From: Asticcacaulis endophyticus
Lineage (GTDB): Bacteria; Pseudomonadota; Alphaproteobacteria; Caulobacterales; Caulobacteraceae
Length of the DNA: 64,000 bases
Assembly (NCBI RefSeq): GCF_014652575.1
Contig: NZ_BMZB01000002.1
Coordinates: forward strand, 506,898 to 570,897
Direction of reading: 5' to 3'
Part shown: positions 35,331 through 43,742 of the stretch, piece after piece
Layout of the letters: each line of letters opens with the position of its first letter
Position numbering within the stretch: position 1 is the first letter of the stretch
Position numbers and translations under genes: made by a program
The notes under the pieces: model-generated
The model's database searches: none
Told to the model about the DNA's origin: nothing
The model's input: the letters and a program-made list of their open reading frames with translations, nothing else

Positions 35331-36415
35331 CAGGCTTTGTTCAAACCCAATCTATTGATGCCCGAACCGCGCCCTTGGCCGCGCGCCGCAGCCTGTTTCG
35401 GGTGCTGTTCGGGGATGTGTTAAGCACGGTCTCGACGCTCGTTATACTGTTTGCCGTCATAGCCCTGGCGCCCAAGCTGGTGTCATGGGGCCTCCTCAAC
35501 GGCATCTGGGCCGGCGAGGGCACGCAGTGCACCGGGGCGGGGGCCTGCTGGGCGTTCCTGCGCGCCAAATATCCGTTCATTCTGTTCGGCATCTATCCGC
35601 CGGGGCAATACTGGCGGCCGATTGGGCTGATCGTGATTTTTATCGGGCTTACGCTTTATTCCCTGCCGCCGAAGAACTGGAAGACCTCGACCCTGTGGGC
35701 GTGGGTGATCGGCACGGTGGTCGCGTTAGCTCTGATGGCGGGCGGTGTGTTGGGCCTTGAGGCTGTGCCGACCGACTCCTGGGGCGGGCTGCCGGTGACG
35801 CTGATCCTGACCGTTTTATCATTGGGGCTGGGCTTTCCGCTGGCGATTGCTTTGGCGCTAGGGCGGCAGTCGGACCTTAAGACCGTCAAATATATCTGCG
35901 TGGCCGTTATTGAGGGTATTCGCGGCCTGCCGCTGTTGAGCTTGCTGTTCATCGTCTCGATCCTGTTGCCGCTGATGCTGCCGGACGGACTTAAGATTGA
36001 TAAGCTGCTGCGCGCTCTGGTCGCCATGACCGTTTTCTCCGCCGCCTATCTGGCCGAGGTGCTTCGGGGCGGCCTGCAAGGTCTGCATAACGGGCAGGGG
36101 GAAGCTGCTGATGCTTTGTCGCTGTCGTGGTGGTCTAAAACGCGTCTGATCATCCTGCCGCAAGCCATATCCAAGGTCATACCGCCGCTGACCAACACGG
36201 TCGTGGTCATGGTCAAGAACACGTCGCTGGTACTTATTGTCGGGCTATACGACCTGTTGAGTGCCGGACGCGCGGCACTGGCTGATCCGGCATGGCCCGC
36301 GCCCTTTGCAGAAACCTATGGTTTCATTGCCTTAATCTATTTCATCATCTGCTTTTCGATCACGCGCTACACCCACTGGATCGAGCGGCAGAACCTGTTC
36401 GGAGTGAACCGCTGA
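35327..36415 (+). CDS. aapM: Amino acid ABC transporter permease (AapM-like)
   Basis: A 362-residue second permease, with its own EAA loop ([20 protein letters not shown]), pairs with the AapQ-like protein. Predicted membrane segments extend from about residue 30 to 350. Its stop overlaps the start of the ATPase gene by a single base (TGATG), so translation is coupled. Confidence 0.9.
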   Translation: MTGFVQTQSIDARTAPLAARRSLFRVLFGDVLSTVSTLVILFAVIALAPKLVSWGLLNGIWAGEGTQCTGAGACWAFLRAKYPFILFGIYPPGQYWRPIGLIVIFIGLTLYSLPPKNWKTSTLWAWVIGTVVALALMAGGVLGLEAVPTDSWGGLPVTLILTVLSLGLGFPLAIALALGRQSDLKTVKYICVAVIEGIRGLPLLSLLFIVSILLPLMLPDGLKIDKLLRALVAMTVFSAAYLAEVLRGGLQGLHNGQGEAADALSLSWWSKTRLIILPQAISKVIPPLTNTVVVMVKNTSLVLIVGLYDLLSAGRAALADPAWPAPFAETYGFIALIYFIICFSITRYTHWIERQNLFGVNR

Positions 36416-37146
36416 TGGCCTTTATCGAACTGAACGGCGTCAATAAATGGTACGGACAATACCATGCCCTGCGCGATGTCACCTTGAGCGTCGATAAGGG
36501 CGAACGCATCGTCATCTGCGGCCCGTCGGGTTCAGGTAAGTCAACCCTGATCCGCTGCATTAACGCGCTGGAGGGCCACCATCAGGGCACGATCTCAGTC
36601 GGCGGCACGGCCCTGACCTCGGACATCAAAACCGTCGAAGGCGTGCGCAAAAGCGTCGGCATGGTCTTCCAGAGCTTTAACCTGTTTCCGCATTTGACGA
36701 TCCTGGAAAACTGCACACTGGCGCCCATTCACGTCAAAAAAATCAAAAAGGCGCAAGCCGAAGACTTGGCTATGTCCTTACTGGAGCGGGTGCGCATCGG
36801 CGAGCAGGCCCTGAAATATCCCGGTCAGCTTTCGGGCGGGCAGCAACAGCGCGTAGCCATTGCGCGTGCCTTATGTATGCAGCCGGACGTCATGCTGTTT
36901 GACGAACCAACCTCGGCGCTGGATGCCGAAATGGTCAAGGAAGTGCTCGATATCATGGTCGATCTGGCGGGCTCTGGCATGACTATGTTGTGTGTCACCC
37001 ACGAAATGGGCTTTGCCCGTCAGGTTGCTGACCGCGTGGTCTTTATGGACGCCGGACAGATTATCGAGATGAACACGCCGGATGCCTTTTTCAGAGCCCC
37101 GCAGCATGACCGGACACGGCAGTTCCTGAGCCAGATTTTGCATTAG
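36415..37146 (+). CDS. aapP: Amino acid ABC transporter ATP-binding protein (AapP-like)
   Basis: The 243-residue ATPase starts at the ATG overlapping the aapM stop. It has Walker [10 protein letters not shown], the signature LSGGQQQR, Walker B VMLFDEP and the switch histidine in [20 protein letters not shown]. It completes a four-gene transporter of the polar amino acid (PAAT) type. No terminator is seen in the 60 bases after it. Confidence 0.93.
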   Translation: MAFIELNGVNKWYGQYHALRDVTLSVDKGERIVICGPSGSGKSTLIRCINALEGHHQGTISVGGTALTSDIKTVEGVRKSVGMVFQSFNLFPHLTILENCTLAPIHVKKIKKAQAEDLAMSLLERVRIGEQALKYPGQLSGGQQQRVAIARALCMQPDVMLFDEPTSALDAEMVKEVLDIMVDLAGSGMTMLCVTHEMGFARQVADRVVFMDAGQIIEMNTPDAFFRAPQHDRTRQFLSQILH

Positions 37147-37204
37147 GCCCGTGCGACGGGTTCAGGCGCATAGTGCGCGGTCTCCGTCGAAAATAAGAGA
37201 AAGA

Positions 37205-37231
37205 GACGCATCCTCACAAGGAGGATGCGTC
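37205..37231 (-). terminator. Probable terminator of the nag operon
   Basis: GACGCATCCTC and GAGGATGCGTC form an 11-base stem with a 5-base loop. Read on the minus strand it is followed by the T-rich TCTCTTTCTCTTATTTTC. It lies 91 bases past the nagA stop. Confidence 0.65.
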
Positions 37232-37321
37232 CAAGGGCACTGAGGACTCGAAAACCCTAAAGAGTAACGGGGTAAACGCTTCGTGAGTTCCCAGACCTGA
37301 GTTAAGCCAAGACCTGATTAG

Positions 37322-38470
37322 TCAGGCGGGCGTGAGGGTTTTGGTCTGATGACGGACACCGGCGCGCCACACTCCGCGCATACGCAAATCCCGATCAAGC
37401 CAGACCAGATCAGCCTTAAGGCCCGGAGCTATGGTGCCGGTCACATGCGACATCTTAATGAAGGCCGCGGGGGACGTCGCGGCCATAACGGCGGCCTCGG
37501 CCACGGTCGTGCCGACCTCAGTGACCGCATATCGTACCGCTGCGGCCATATCGAGATCAGATCCGGCCAGGGTGCCATCAGGCCCCACGCACACGCCGTC
37601 TTTGACGTGAATGGTCTGGCCGTTCAGCACAAAGGTTTTGGTCTCAGCACCCACCGTGGGCATAGCGTCGGTGACCAGCATGAACCGGTCTTTGGGGCGG
37701 GCGCTCAGCGCGACCCGCACGGCTACCGGATGGACATGACGGCCATCCAGTATCAGACCGGCATAGGTCGTCTGATCCTCCAGCACCGCACCGACCACGC
37801 CGGGGGCGCGGTGGGTGAAGGGGGACATGGCATTGAACAGGTGGGTAAAGCCGGTGACGCCCGCCGCAATGGCGGCTTTGGTGACGTCATAGGTCGCGTC
37901 CGTATGACCGCCCGCGACGATGACCCCGGCGGCGCTGAGTTCGGCTATATCTTCGGGTGTGCAGGTTTCCGGCGCCAGAGTGACAAGGGTTTTGCCGCGT
38001 TTCAGGCTTTTCAGCAGGGCCTTGGCGGCGGGATCAAGCGTGCGGAACAGGCTGGCGTCATGGATGCCTTTGCGGGCCTCGCTGATGAACGGGCCTTCGA
38101 TATGGATACCGAGCACGCCGGGCACACCCTCTAAGATTGCCTGCTCAACGGCCCGCATGGCGGCATCAATCACCTCAATACGGTCGCTGATCAGGGTCGG
38201 CAGGAAGCCGGTCGTGCCATAGGCGGCATGGGCTTCACCGATGGCGGCAATAGTGGCGACATCGGGGGTGTCGTTGAACAGCACGCCGCCGCCGCCATTG
38301 ACCTGAGTGTCGATAAAGCCGGGCAGTAGATAACCGCCGTCAAGATCAATGATCTGCGCACCTTTGAGGTCGCCGGGATCAGCAATCAGGCCCCCATCGA
38401 CTGTCAAACCGGCATGGGCGACAAAACCTTCGGGGCCAAGGATCTGGCCGTTGGTGAAATGAATAGCCAT
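37322..38470 (-). CDS. nagA: N-acetylglucosamine-6-phosphate deacetylase
   Basis: NagA removes acetate from GlcNAc-6-phosphate to give glucosamine-6-phosphate. The 382 residues carry LLPGFIDTQVNGGGG, GIHIEGPFI, the metal-binding histidine in VAGGHTDATYDVT, THLFNAMSPFTHR and the catalytic aspartate in FMLVTDAMPTVG. The start overlaps the stop of the SIS gene (ATGA). This is the last gene of the operon and is followed by a hairpin. Confidence 0.96.
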   Translation of the reverse strand: MAIHFTNGQILGPEGFVAHAGLTVDGGLIADPGDLKGAQIIDLDGGYLLPGFIDTQVNGGGGVLFNDTPDVATIAAIGEAHAAYGTTGFLPTLISDRIEVIDAAMRAVEQAILEGVPGVLGIHIEGPFISEARKGIHDASLFRTLDPAAKALLKSLKRGKTLVTLAPETCTPEDIAELSAAGVIVAGGHTDATYDVTKAAIAAGVTGFTHLFNAMSPFTHRAPGVVGAVLEDQTTYAGLILDGRHVHPVAVRVALSARPKDRFMLVTDAMPTVGAETKTFVLNGQTIHVKDGVCVGPDGTLAGSDLDMAAAVRYAVTEVGTTVAEAAVMAATSPAAFIKMSHVTGTIAPGLKADLVWLDRDLRMRGVWRAGVRHQTKTLTPA

Positions 38471-39519
38471 CAGACGGTGCGGGTCACTTTGTTAAGGTGC
38501 GGCGGACTGTCGGGATCAAGCCCGCGCACGATGGACAGGGCATTGGCCAGCCGGTAAAACGACGCTACCATCAATATCGGTTCAAGGACGGCTTCGGCGG
38601 CCAGGGCGGGCAGATTGCCATTCCCTTTTGCATCCGCCAGCCAGACATTGGCCCCCCGGCCTGAAAATTCGGCAGCGACGGCGCGGACATCGTCGCCAGC
38701 GCTATCGGAGGGGGCAAAACCGATGATGGGGAAGCCTTCTCCGACAATAGCCATCGGGCCGTGCCTGACTTCGGCGGCGGAAAAGGCTTCGGCGTGCAGG
38801 GCGCAGGTTTCCTTGAGCTTGAGCGCAGCTTCCTGTGCGACGGCAAAGCTGTAGCCACGCCCGATGACGAACAGGTTGCGGGCTGGGGTCAGGGTCGGCA
38901 AAGCGCCTGACCATTCCAGATCAAAGGCCTGCGTCAGGTGCTGCGGCAGGCGGTTCACACCCTCTTTGAGGGCGGCATGATCAGCCCAGTGGGCCACAAG
39001 GGCAGCCAGTGCTGCCAGTGAGGTGATGTAGGATTTGGTCGCCGCCACCGACAGCTCAGGGCCCGCGCACAGGGGCAAAGCCTCATCTGCCAGCTCAGCC
39101 AGTGGCGAGGTGAAATCATTGACCAGAGCGATCACAAACGCGCCGGAATCTTTGTGGGCCTTAACCGAAGTGAGCAGGTCAGGGCTGCGGCCCGACTGTG
39201 AAATGGCGATGCAGAGGGTATCGGCGGCAAACACCGGAGAGTCATAAAGGGAGGATACCGACAGGGCCGCGGTTGAGGTCGGGATGCCGATCAGGGTCTC
39301 GATCAGGTACTTGCCATAGGTGGCGGCATGGTCGGATGATCCGCGCGCGCAGGTCGTCACGGAGCGCGGCGGGTTTGCCATAAGGCGCGTGACTATACGG
39401 GCGATGGTCTCAAGATTGGTGTCTAAAAAACGCGCGACGGCATCGCCGCTTTCGCGGGCCTCACGGAACATGAGGGTGTCTTCGGGGCGTTTCAGGGGAT
39501 GGCTAAGGGAAGCGGACAT
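38470..39519 (-). CDS. nagB: SIS-domain glucosamine-6-phosphate deaminase (NagB-II)
   Basis: The 349-residue protein has tandem SIS sugar-phosphate isomerase domains like the C-terminal half of GlmS, without a glutaminase domain. Motifs TCARGSSDHAATYG, ISQSGRSPDLL and EVRHGPMA are conserved. In proteobacterial nag operons this NagB-II form replaces classical NagB, making fructose-6-phosphate and ammonia. Its place between nagA and the HutC regulator supports this function. The name nagB refers to the function, not to homology with E. coli NagB. Confidence 0.9.
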   Translation of the reverse strand: MSASLSHPLKRPEDTLMFREARESGDAVARFLDTNLETIARIVTRLMANPPRSVTTCARGSSDHAATYGKYLIETLIGIPTSTAALSVSSLYDSPVFAADTLCIAISQSGRSPDLLTSVKAHKDSGAFVIALVNDFTSPLAELADEALPLCAGPELSVAATKSYITSLAALAALVAHWADHAALKEGVNRLPQHLTQAFDLEWSGALPTLTPARNLFVIGRGYSFAVAQEAALKLKETCALHAEAFSAAEVRHGPMAIVGEGFPIIGFAPSDSAGDDVRAVAAEFSGRGANVWLADAKGNGNLPALAAEAVLEPILMVASFYRLANALSIVRGLDPDSPPHLNKVTRTV

Positions 39520-39558
39520 TATGATGACTCTTTAAAAATGGCGGTATTAAATCAGGGA

Positions 39559-40359
39559 TCAGAACCCGTAGGTCAGATTGCCCAGTTCATTGACTTCGGC
39601 GATCACGTCATAGGCGTCGCCGCGATAATAGGAGTGGTTAAGCTCGCAGGTCAGGCCATCGCTTAAGAACCCGCGTCGTTCGATAAACAGGCCGGGGGTG
39701 CCGGGGGGCACCTGAAGGCGGTCGGCCTGTTCGCCGGTCAGGGCGACGGCGCGCAGACGCTGCAAGGCGCGCACGGGGCGATGGCCGGTACGGCTCAGGG
39801 CTTCATAAAGCGAATCCCCGACCTCATCGAGGGTCGGCAGGGCAAAGGCCGGCAGGGTGGTATATTCCAGCGCCATGATCATCCCGTCGGCATAGCGCAG
39901 ACGTTGAAACCGGCACACCTGAGAGCCCGGTGACAGACCCAGCGACAGGGATTCTTCGGGGGTGACGACGCCGTGGGTCTTGCTGATCCACTCCGAATGG
40001 GGCTTACGCCCGCGCGAAATCATGTCCTCGGAAAACGATGACAGGCGCGACAGGCTTTTCTCAAACCGGCTGGCGACATAGGTGCCGGAGCCCTGACGGC
40101 GAACCAGCAAGCCCTCAGAGACCAGCCCGTCAATGGCTTTGCGCACGGTAATGCGCGACACATCGAAATCATAGGCCAGATCGCGCTCCGGGGGGATGGC
40201 TTCGGAGGCGGTGATGACCTGACTGTGGATCGCGGTGCGCAGCAACTTCTGAAGCTGCTGATAGAGCGGGGTAGCATCGTCCTTATTCAGCGTGCCGATC
40301 TGGTGGGCGAAGGCCGGACGGGCGATCTGTAATCTGGCGGCAGGGGTATGGTGGATCAT
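39559..40359 (-). CDS. nagR: HutC/GntR-family regulator, probable NagR
   Basis: The 266-residue regulator is started at the ATG at 40359, 5 bases after the kinase stop; a longer frame would overlap the kinase gene. A winged helix (about 35-95) includes PPERDLAYDFDVSRITVRKA and VRRQGSGTYVA, followed by a UTRA ligand domain (about 115-260). HutC-type regulators in nag operons sense GlcNAc-6-phosphate or glucosamine-6-phosphate. No operator could be identified. Confidence 0.88.
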   Translation of the reverse strand: MIHHTPAARLQIARPAFAHQIGTLNKDDATPLYQQLQKLLRTAIHSQVITASEAIPPERDLAYDFDVSRITVRKAIDGLVSEGLLVRRQGSGTYVASRFEKSLSRLSSFSEDMISRGRKPHSEWISKTHGVVTPEESLSLGLSPGSQVCRFQRLRYADGMIMALEYTTLPAFALPTLDEVGDSLYEALSRTGHRPVRALQRLRAVALTGEQADRLQVPPGTPGLFIERRGFLSDGLTCELNHSYYRGDAYDVIAEVNELGNLTYGF

Positions 40360-40363
40360 GAGA

Positions 40364-41299
40364 TTATGCCGGAACACGGGGGGCGCCCAAGCCACCGCCC
40401 ATGCCACCGCTAAGACCGGTGCCAGCCCCTTGGGCGAGCAGCAGCGCGCCTTCGACGGCATCGCTTTCGGGTTCACTGAGGAGGGCGGCGTCACGGCCTG
40501 ACAGCCATGGGCGGATCGGCTCGGACAGCCCGCCGACGAGGGCGATCTTAGTGGCCCCCAGGGCATGCAGCCGTTGCAGATAAAGACCGATCTCGCTTGC
40601 CACGGTTTTGACCAAGCCAACCGCAACCGGATCGCCCTGTTCGGCATAGCTCATGATCAGCGGGGCCAGCGCGCCGTAATCGCTGGGGGTGGCGGTATCG
40701 ACAAAGGCGATGACATCGGCGGCATGGCCCCCGAAGGAGGCGATAATTTCCTGCGTGAAATCCGTGGACGGCGCGATCTTATCATAGCCACGCAAGGCCG
40801 CGCGCAGGGCCTCGCGCCCCAGACCGGCGGCTGAACCGTCATCGCCGACTTCAAAGCCCCAGCCGCCGATTCCGCGCCCGATACCGTTGTTAAAAATGTA
40901 ACCCGCTGAGCCGGTGCCGGAAATCAGGATAGCCCCGTCCTTGCCCGAAAAGGCCCCCAAACAGGCGGCGTGGGCATCGCTGGAGGCGCGGATAGCCCCG
41001 AAATTAGGGCCGGAATCGATGGTGACCTGCGCGCCGGTGGGCGAGGAAATCCCCGCCAGCCCCAGACCGATATGAATGTCGGGCAGGTCGGCATGGGTAA
41101 GCTCTGCCTTCGCCAGGGCTTCATCGACCGCAGCCATGATATTGCTCCAGACCAGACCGAGGCCCAGACGGATATTGCTGGCACCGCCATAGCCTTCGCT
41201 TAAGGTTTGGCCCGCGCGGGTCTTGAGACGCGCCCGGCAGCGCGTGCCGCCGCCGTCGATGCCGATGTAATAGAGAGGAGGGGGGGCAAGGTCTTGCAT
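40364..41299 (-). CDS. nagK: BadF/BadG-type ATPase, probable N-acetylglucosamine kinase
   Basis: The 311-residue protein begins MQDLAPPPLYYIGIDGGGTR, with the phosphate-binding loop GIDGGGTRCRARLKT of the ASKHA superfamily. ILISGTGSAGYI and VGDDGSAAGLGREALRA are further conserved segments. In the BadF/BadG/BcrA/BcrD group, members next to nag genes phosphorylate GlcNAc on entry. The ATG at 41299 is preferred over an upstream start that would overlap nagP. Confidence 0.87.
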   Translation of the reverse strand: MQDLAPPPLYYIGIDGGGTRCRARLKTRAGQTLSEGYGGASNIRLGLGLVWSNIMAAVDEALAKAELTHADLPDIHIGLGLAGISSPTGAQVTIDSGPNFGAIRASSDAHAACLGAFSGKDGAILISGTGSAGYIFNNGIGRGIGGWGFEVGDDGSAAGLGREALRAALRGYDKIAPSTDFTQEIIASFGGHAADVIAFVDTATPSDYGALAPLIMSYAEQGDPVAVGLVKTVASEIGLYLQRLHALGATKIALVGGLSEPIRPWLSGRDAALLSEPESDAVEGALLLAQGAGTGLSGGMGGGLGAPRVPA

Positions 41300-41321
41300 G
41301 AAATCTAACGCGGTAAGAGGA

Positions 41322-42611
41322 CTAAGAATTAACTGAGGCGGCTTTGGCTTTGGCGCTCTGGGTGATGGCAAACAGCGCAAAGACCAGAATATAGAGATAG
41401 GCCGGGATCATGATGACGGCAAAGACGGCTTGAAAATCAAAACTGCCTTTGAAGTGGGCGAACAGTTGCGGCAGGACAGCCCCGCCCGCAATGCCCATGA
41501 TCAGGATGGCTGAACCGGTTTCGGTGAACTTACCCAGACCCTTGATGCCGAGCGGGAAGATCGCCGGCCACATCATGGCATTGGCAAAGCCAAGCGCGGC
41601 CACAAACCCGACTGAGACCAGACCGTGGGTCAGGTACGCGCCCAGACAGAACAAAACGCCTAATACCGCCGAGATCGCCAGATAGCGTTCCTGAGAGATG
41701 AAGCGTGGGATGATGATCAGGCCGACTACATAGCCGATCAGCATGCCGACCAGAGTGAACGAGGTAAAATACTTGGTGATGTCGAGCGGAATGCCAAAGG
41801 CCGCGCCATAGGTGCCGATGGCGTCACCGGCCATAACTTCGACGCCGACATAACAAAACAGCGCCACGAAGCCGAGCCACAGTTGCGGAAAGGCAAATAT
41901 GCTTTTGCCGGTGGTGTCGGAGGCGGAGCTTTCATTGGCCTGATCGCTGATTTCGGGCAGGGGCGATTTGGCGACGGCAAAGGCCAGCACGGCCAGCAAA
42001 GCCGCCATGCCGAGATAGGGCAGGTGGATCTTTTGCGCAAAGGCATCGAGCAGGGCTTCGCGGGCAACGGGATCGGTGGCGGCTTCGACTTGGGCTGCAA
42101 ATTCACCGACGCCATTGAGCACCAGACCGCCGACGACGATGGGGGCTAGAATCCCTGCGATCTTATTGCAGATGCCCATGAAGGCGATGCGCTGGGCGGC
42201 GGAATCAATGGGGCCAAGGATGGAGATATAGGGGTTGGAAGCGGTTTGCAGCAGGGCCAGCCCTGCGCCAATGATAAACAGGCCGGTTAGCGCGCCTTCA
42301 AAAATGCGCATGGTCGCCAGTTGGCCGAAGATCGCGGCCCCTACGGCCATGACCAAAAGCCCCAGCGCCATGCCTTTTTTCATGCCGGTCTTTTTCAGGA
42401 TCGCGGCGGACGGCAAGGCCAGAAAGAAGTAGGACATGTAAAAGACCGTCACCACCAGAAAGGCTTCGACATCTGACAGGGTAAAGGCCAGTTGCACAAA
42501 GGTGATCAGCGGTCCGTTCAGCCAGGTCACAAAGCCGAAGATAAAGAACATGCCGCCAATGATGCTCATGGCGAGTAAGGGCGATCGGGTAGTTTCAGAC
42601 GGTGGCGACAT
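41322..42611 (-). CDS. nagP: N-acetylglucosamine MFS transporter (NagP, FucP family)
   Basis: A 429-residue permease of the major facilitator superfamily, sugar:H+ symporter (FHS/FucP) group. Twelve hydrophobic segments are apparent; SIIGGMFFIFGFVTWLNGPL and FFALPSAAILKKTGMKKGM are typical of NagP-like proteins. It would take up free GlcNAc, which the adjacent kinase phosphorylates. It starts 12 bases after the nagX stop. Confidence 0.9.
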   Translation of the reverse strand: MSPPSETTRSPLLAMSIIGGMFFIFGFVTWLNGPLITFVQLAFTLSDVEAFLVVTVFYMSYFFLALPSAAILKKTGMKKGMALGLLVMAVGAAIFGQLATMRIFEGALTGLFIIGAGLALLQTASNPYISILGPIDSAAQRIAFMGICNKIAGILAPIVVGGLVLNGVGEFAAQVEAATDPVAREALLDAFAQKIHLPYLGMAALLAVLAFAVAKSPLPEISDQANESSASDTTGKSIFAFPQLWLGFVALFCYVGVEVMAGDAIGTYGAAFGIPLDITKYFTSFTLVGMLIGYVVGLIIIPRFISQERYLAISAVLGVLFCLGAYLTHGLVSVGFVAALGFANAMMWPAIFPLGIKGLGKFTETGSAILIMGIAGGAVLPQLFAHFKGSFDFQAVFAVIMIPAYLYILVFALFAITQSAKAKAASVNS

Positions 42612-42623
42612 AATGGTGATCCC

Positions 42624-43742
42624 CTAAAGCTTAATGATGATGTTTTTACGATCCATCCACCAGCCCAGCAGCCAGCAGACGAGCATGTAGACAATGGCGC
42701 AGATAAGTGAGCCGATGGCACCGGGCAGAATAGCCTGAAACAGATGGATGCCCACCCAGTCATAAAGTTTGGTGCCAGCCGGTGTGGTGAAGGTTTGCAA
42801 GCTGATGACCAGCAGTTCCGAAAACAGATAGATAACGAGCGGATTCTTGCCGAAAATCTCAAAGAATTTGACACCGAAATTGAGTTTCTGAATCTCGGTA
42901 TAGGTGATCAGGGCCGCCAGTATCAGGCAGTCGATGCCGATGGTCAAAAGCACAAACGACGACGTCCAGATGCGCTTGGATAACGGAAAAAACAGGCTCC
43001 AGATCAGGCCCGCGGCGACCAGCGCCACACCCGCGACCAGCATTTTGGATACAGCGGTTCTGTGATCAGACGCCTTAACAATCGCAAGGCCCGCCAGATA
43101 TCCGGCCAGCACATTGACGATGGCGGGCAGGGTCGAGAACAGACCTTCGGGCTCATAGCCCTTGGCCCCGCCGCGATACATGTGATCGAGGCCAAGTACG
43201 GCGCGGTCGATCTGGGCACCGATATTGCCGACCATGCTTAAGGGCTCACCGGCCGGCCCGAATGCCATCAGCGCGACCCAATACCCGAACAACAGCGCGG
43301 CACACAGGGCGATGATGCCCTTGACCGGCAGGTAACGCGCAGCAAGGGCTGCCGCACCGTAACAGAGCGCGATGCGTTGCAGCACACCCATGATGCGGGT
43401 TTGGCCGACGTCATTAAACGCCCACGATCCGTCGGGTAGTTGGTGCACAAACGGAAACCAGTACATCAGATAGCCGAGCAGGAAAATCAGGGCGGTGCGC
43501 TTGGCGACTTTTAGCAGGAACTGATCATTGGGCAGGGTGCGTCGTGACGCGAACGCCATTGAATTGCCGACCGCGAACAGAAACGACGGAAACACAAGGT
43601 CGGCCAGCGTAAAGCCAAACCACTGAGCATGCTGAAGCTGGTAGTACGGCTCAGCGCCTGCACCTGACGTATTGACGACGATCATCACGCAGACGGTCAG
43701 GCCGCGAAAGACATCCAGAGCGGTGAAACGCAGCCGGTCCAT
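42624..43742 (-). CDS. nagX: NagX, HGSNAT-like transmembrane acetyltransferase
   Basis: The 372-residue protein has about ten membrane segments and belongs to the DUF5009/heparan-alpha-glucosaminide N-acetyltransferase family. ALDVFRGLTVCVMIVVNTSG and LQHAQWFGFTLADLVFPSFL align with human HGSNAT; the histidine that carries the acetyl group in HGSNAT corresponds to H38 here. HGSNAT moves acetyl groups from cytosolic acetyl-CoA across the membrane to terminal glucosamine. The start ATG overlaps the GH89 stop (ATGA), so the two are translated together. The role of NagX in bacterial nag operons is not settled. Confidence 0.88.
   Translation of the reverse strand: MDRLRFTALDVFRGLTVCVMIVVNTSGAGAEPYYQLQHAQWFGFTLADLVFPSFLFAVGNSMAFASRRTLPNDQFLLKVAKRTALIFLLGYLMYWFPFVHQLPDGSWAFNDVGQTRIMGVLQRIALCYGAAALAARYLPVKGIIALCAALLFGYWVALMAFGPAGEPLSMVGNIGAQIDRAVLGLDHMYRGGAKGYEPEGLFSTLPAIVNVLAGYLAGLAIVKASDHRTAVSKMLVAGVALVAAGLIWSLFFPLSKRIWTSSFVLLTIGIDCLILAALITYTEIQKLNFGVKFFEIFGKNPLVIYLFSELLVISLQTFTTPAGTKLYDWVGIHLFQAILPGAIGSLICAIVYMLVCWLLGWWMDRKNIIIKL

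Noticed and set aside
37205..37231. The strong 11-base hairpin as another member of the C-rich repeat families
   Set aside because: Its sequence shares none of the A, B or C blocks; the T-rich minus-strand sequence following it makes a terminator more likely.
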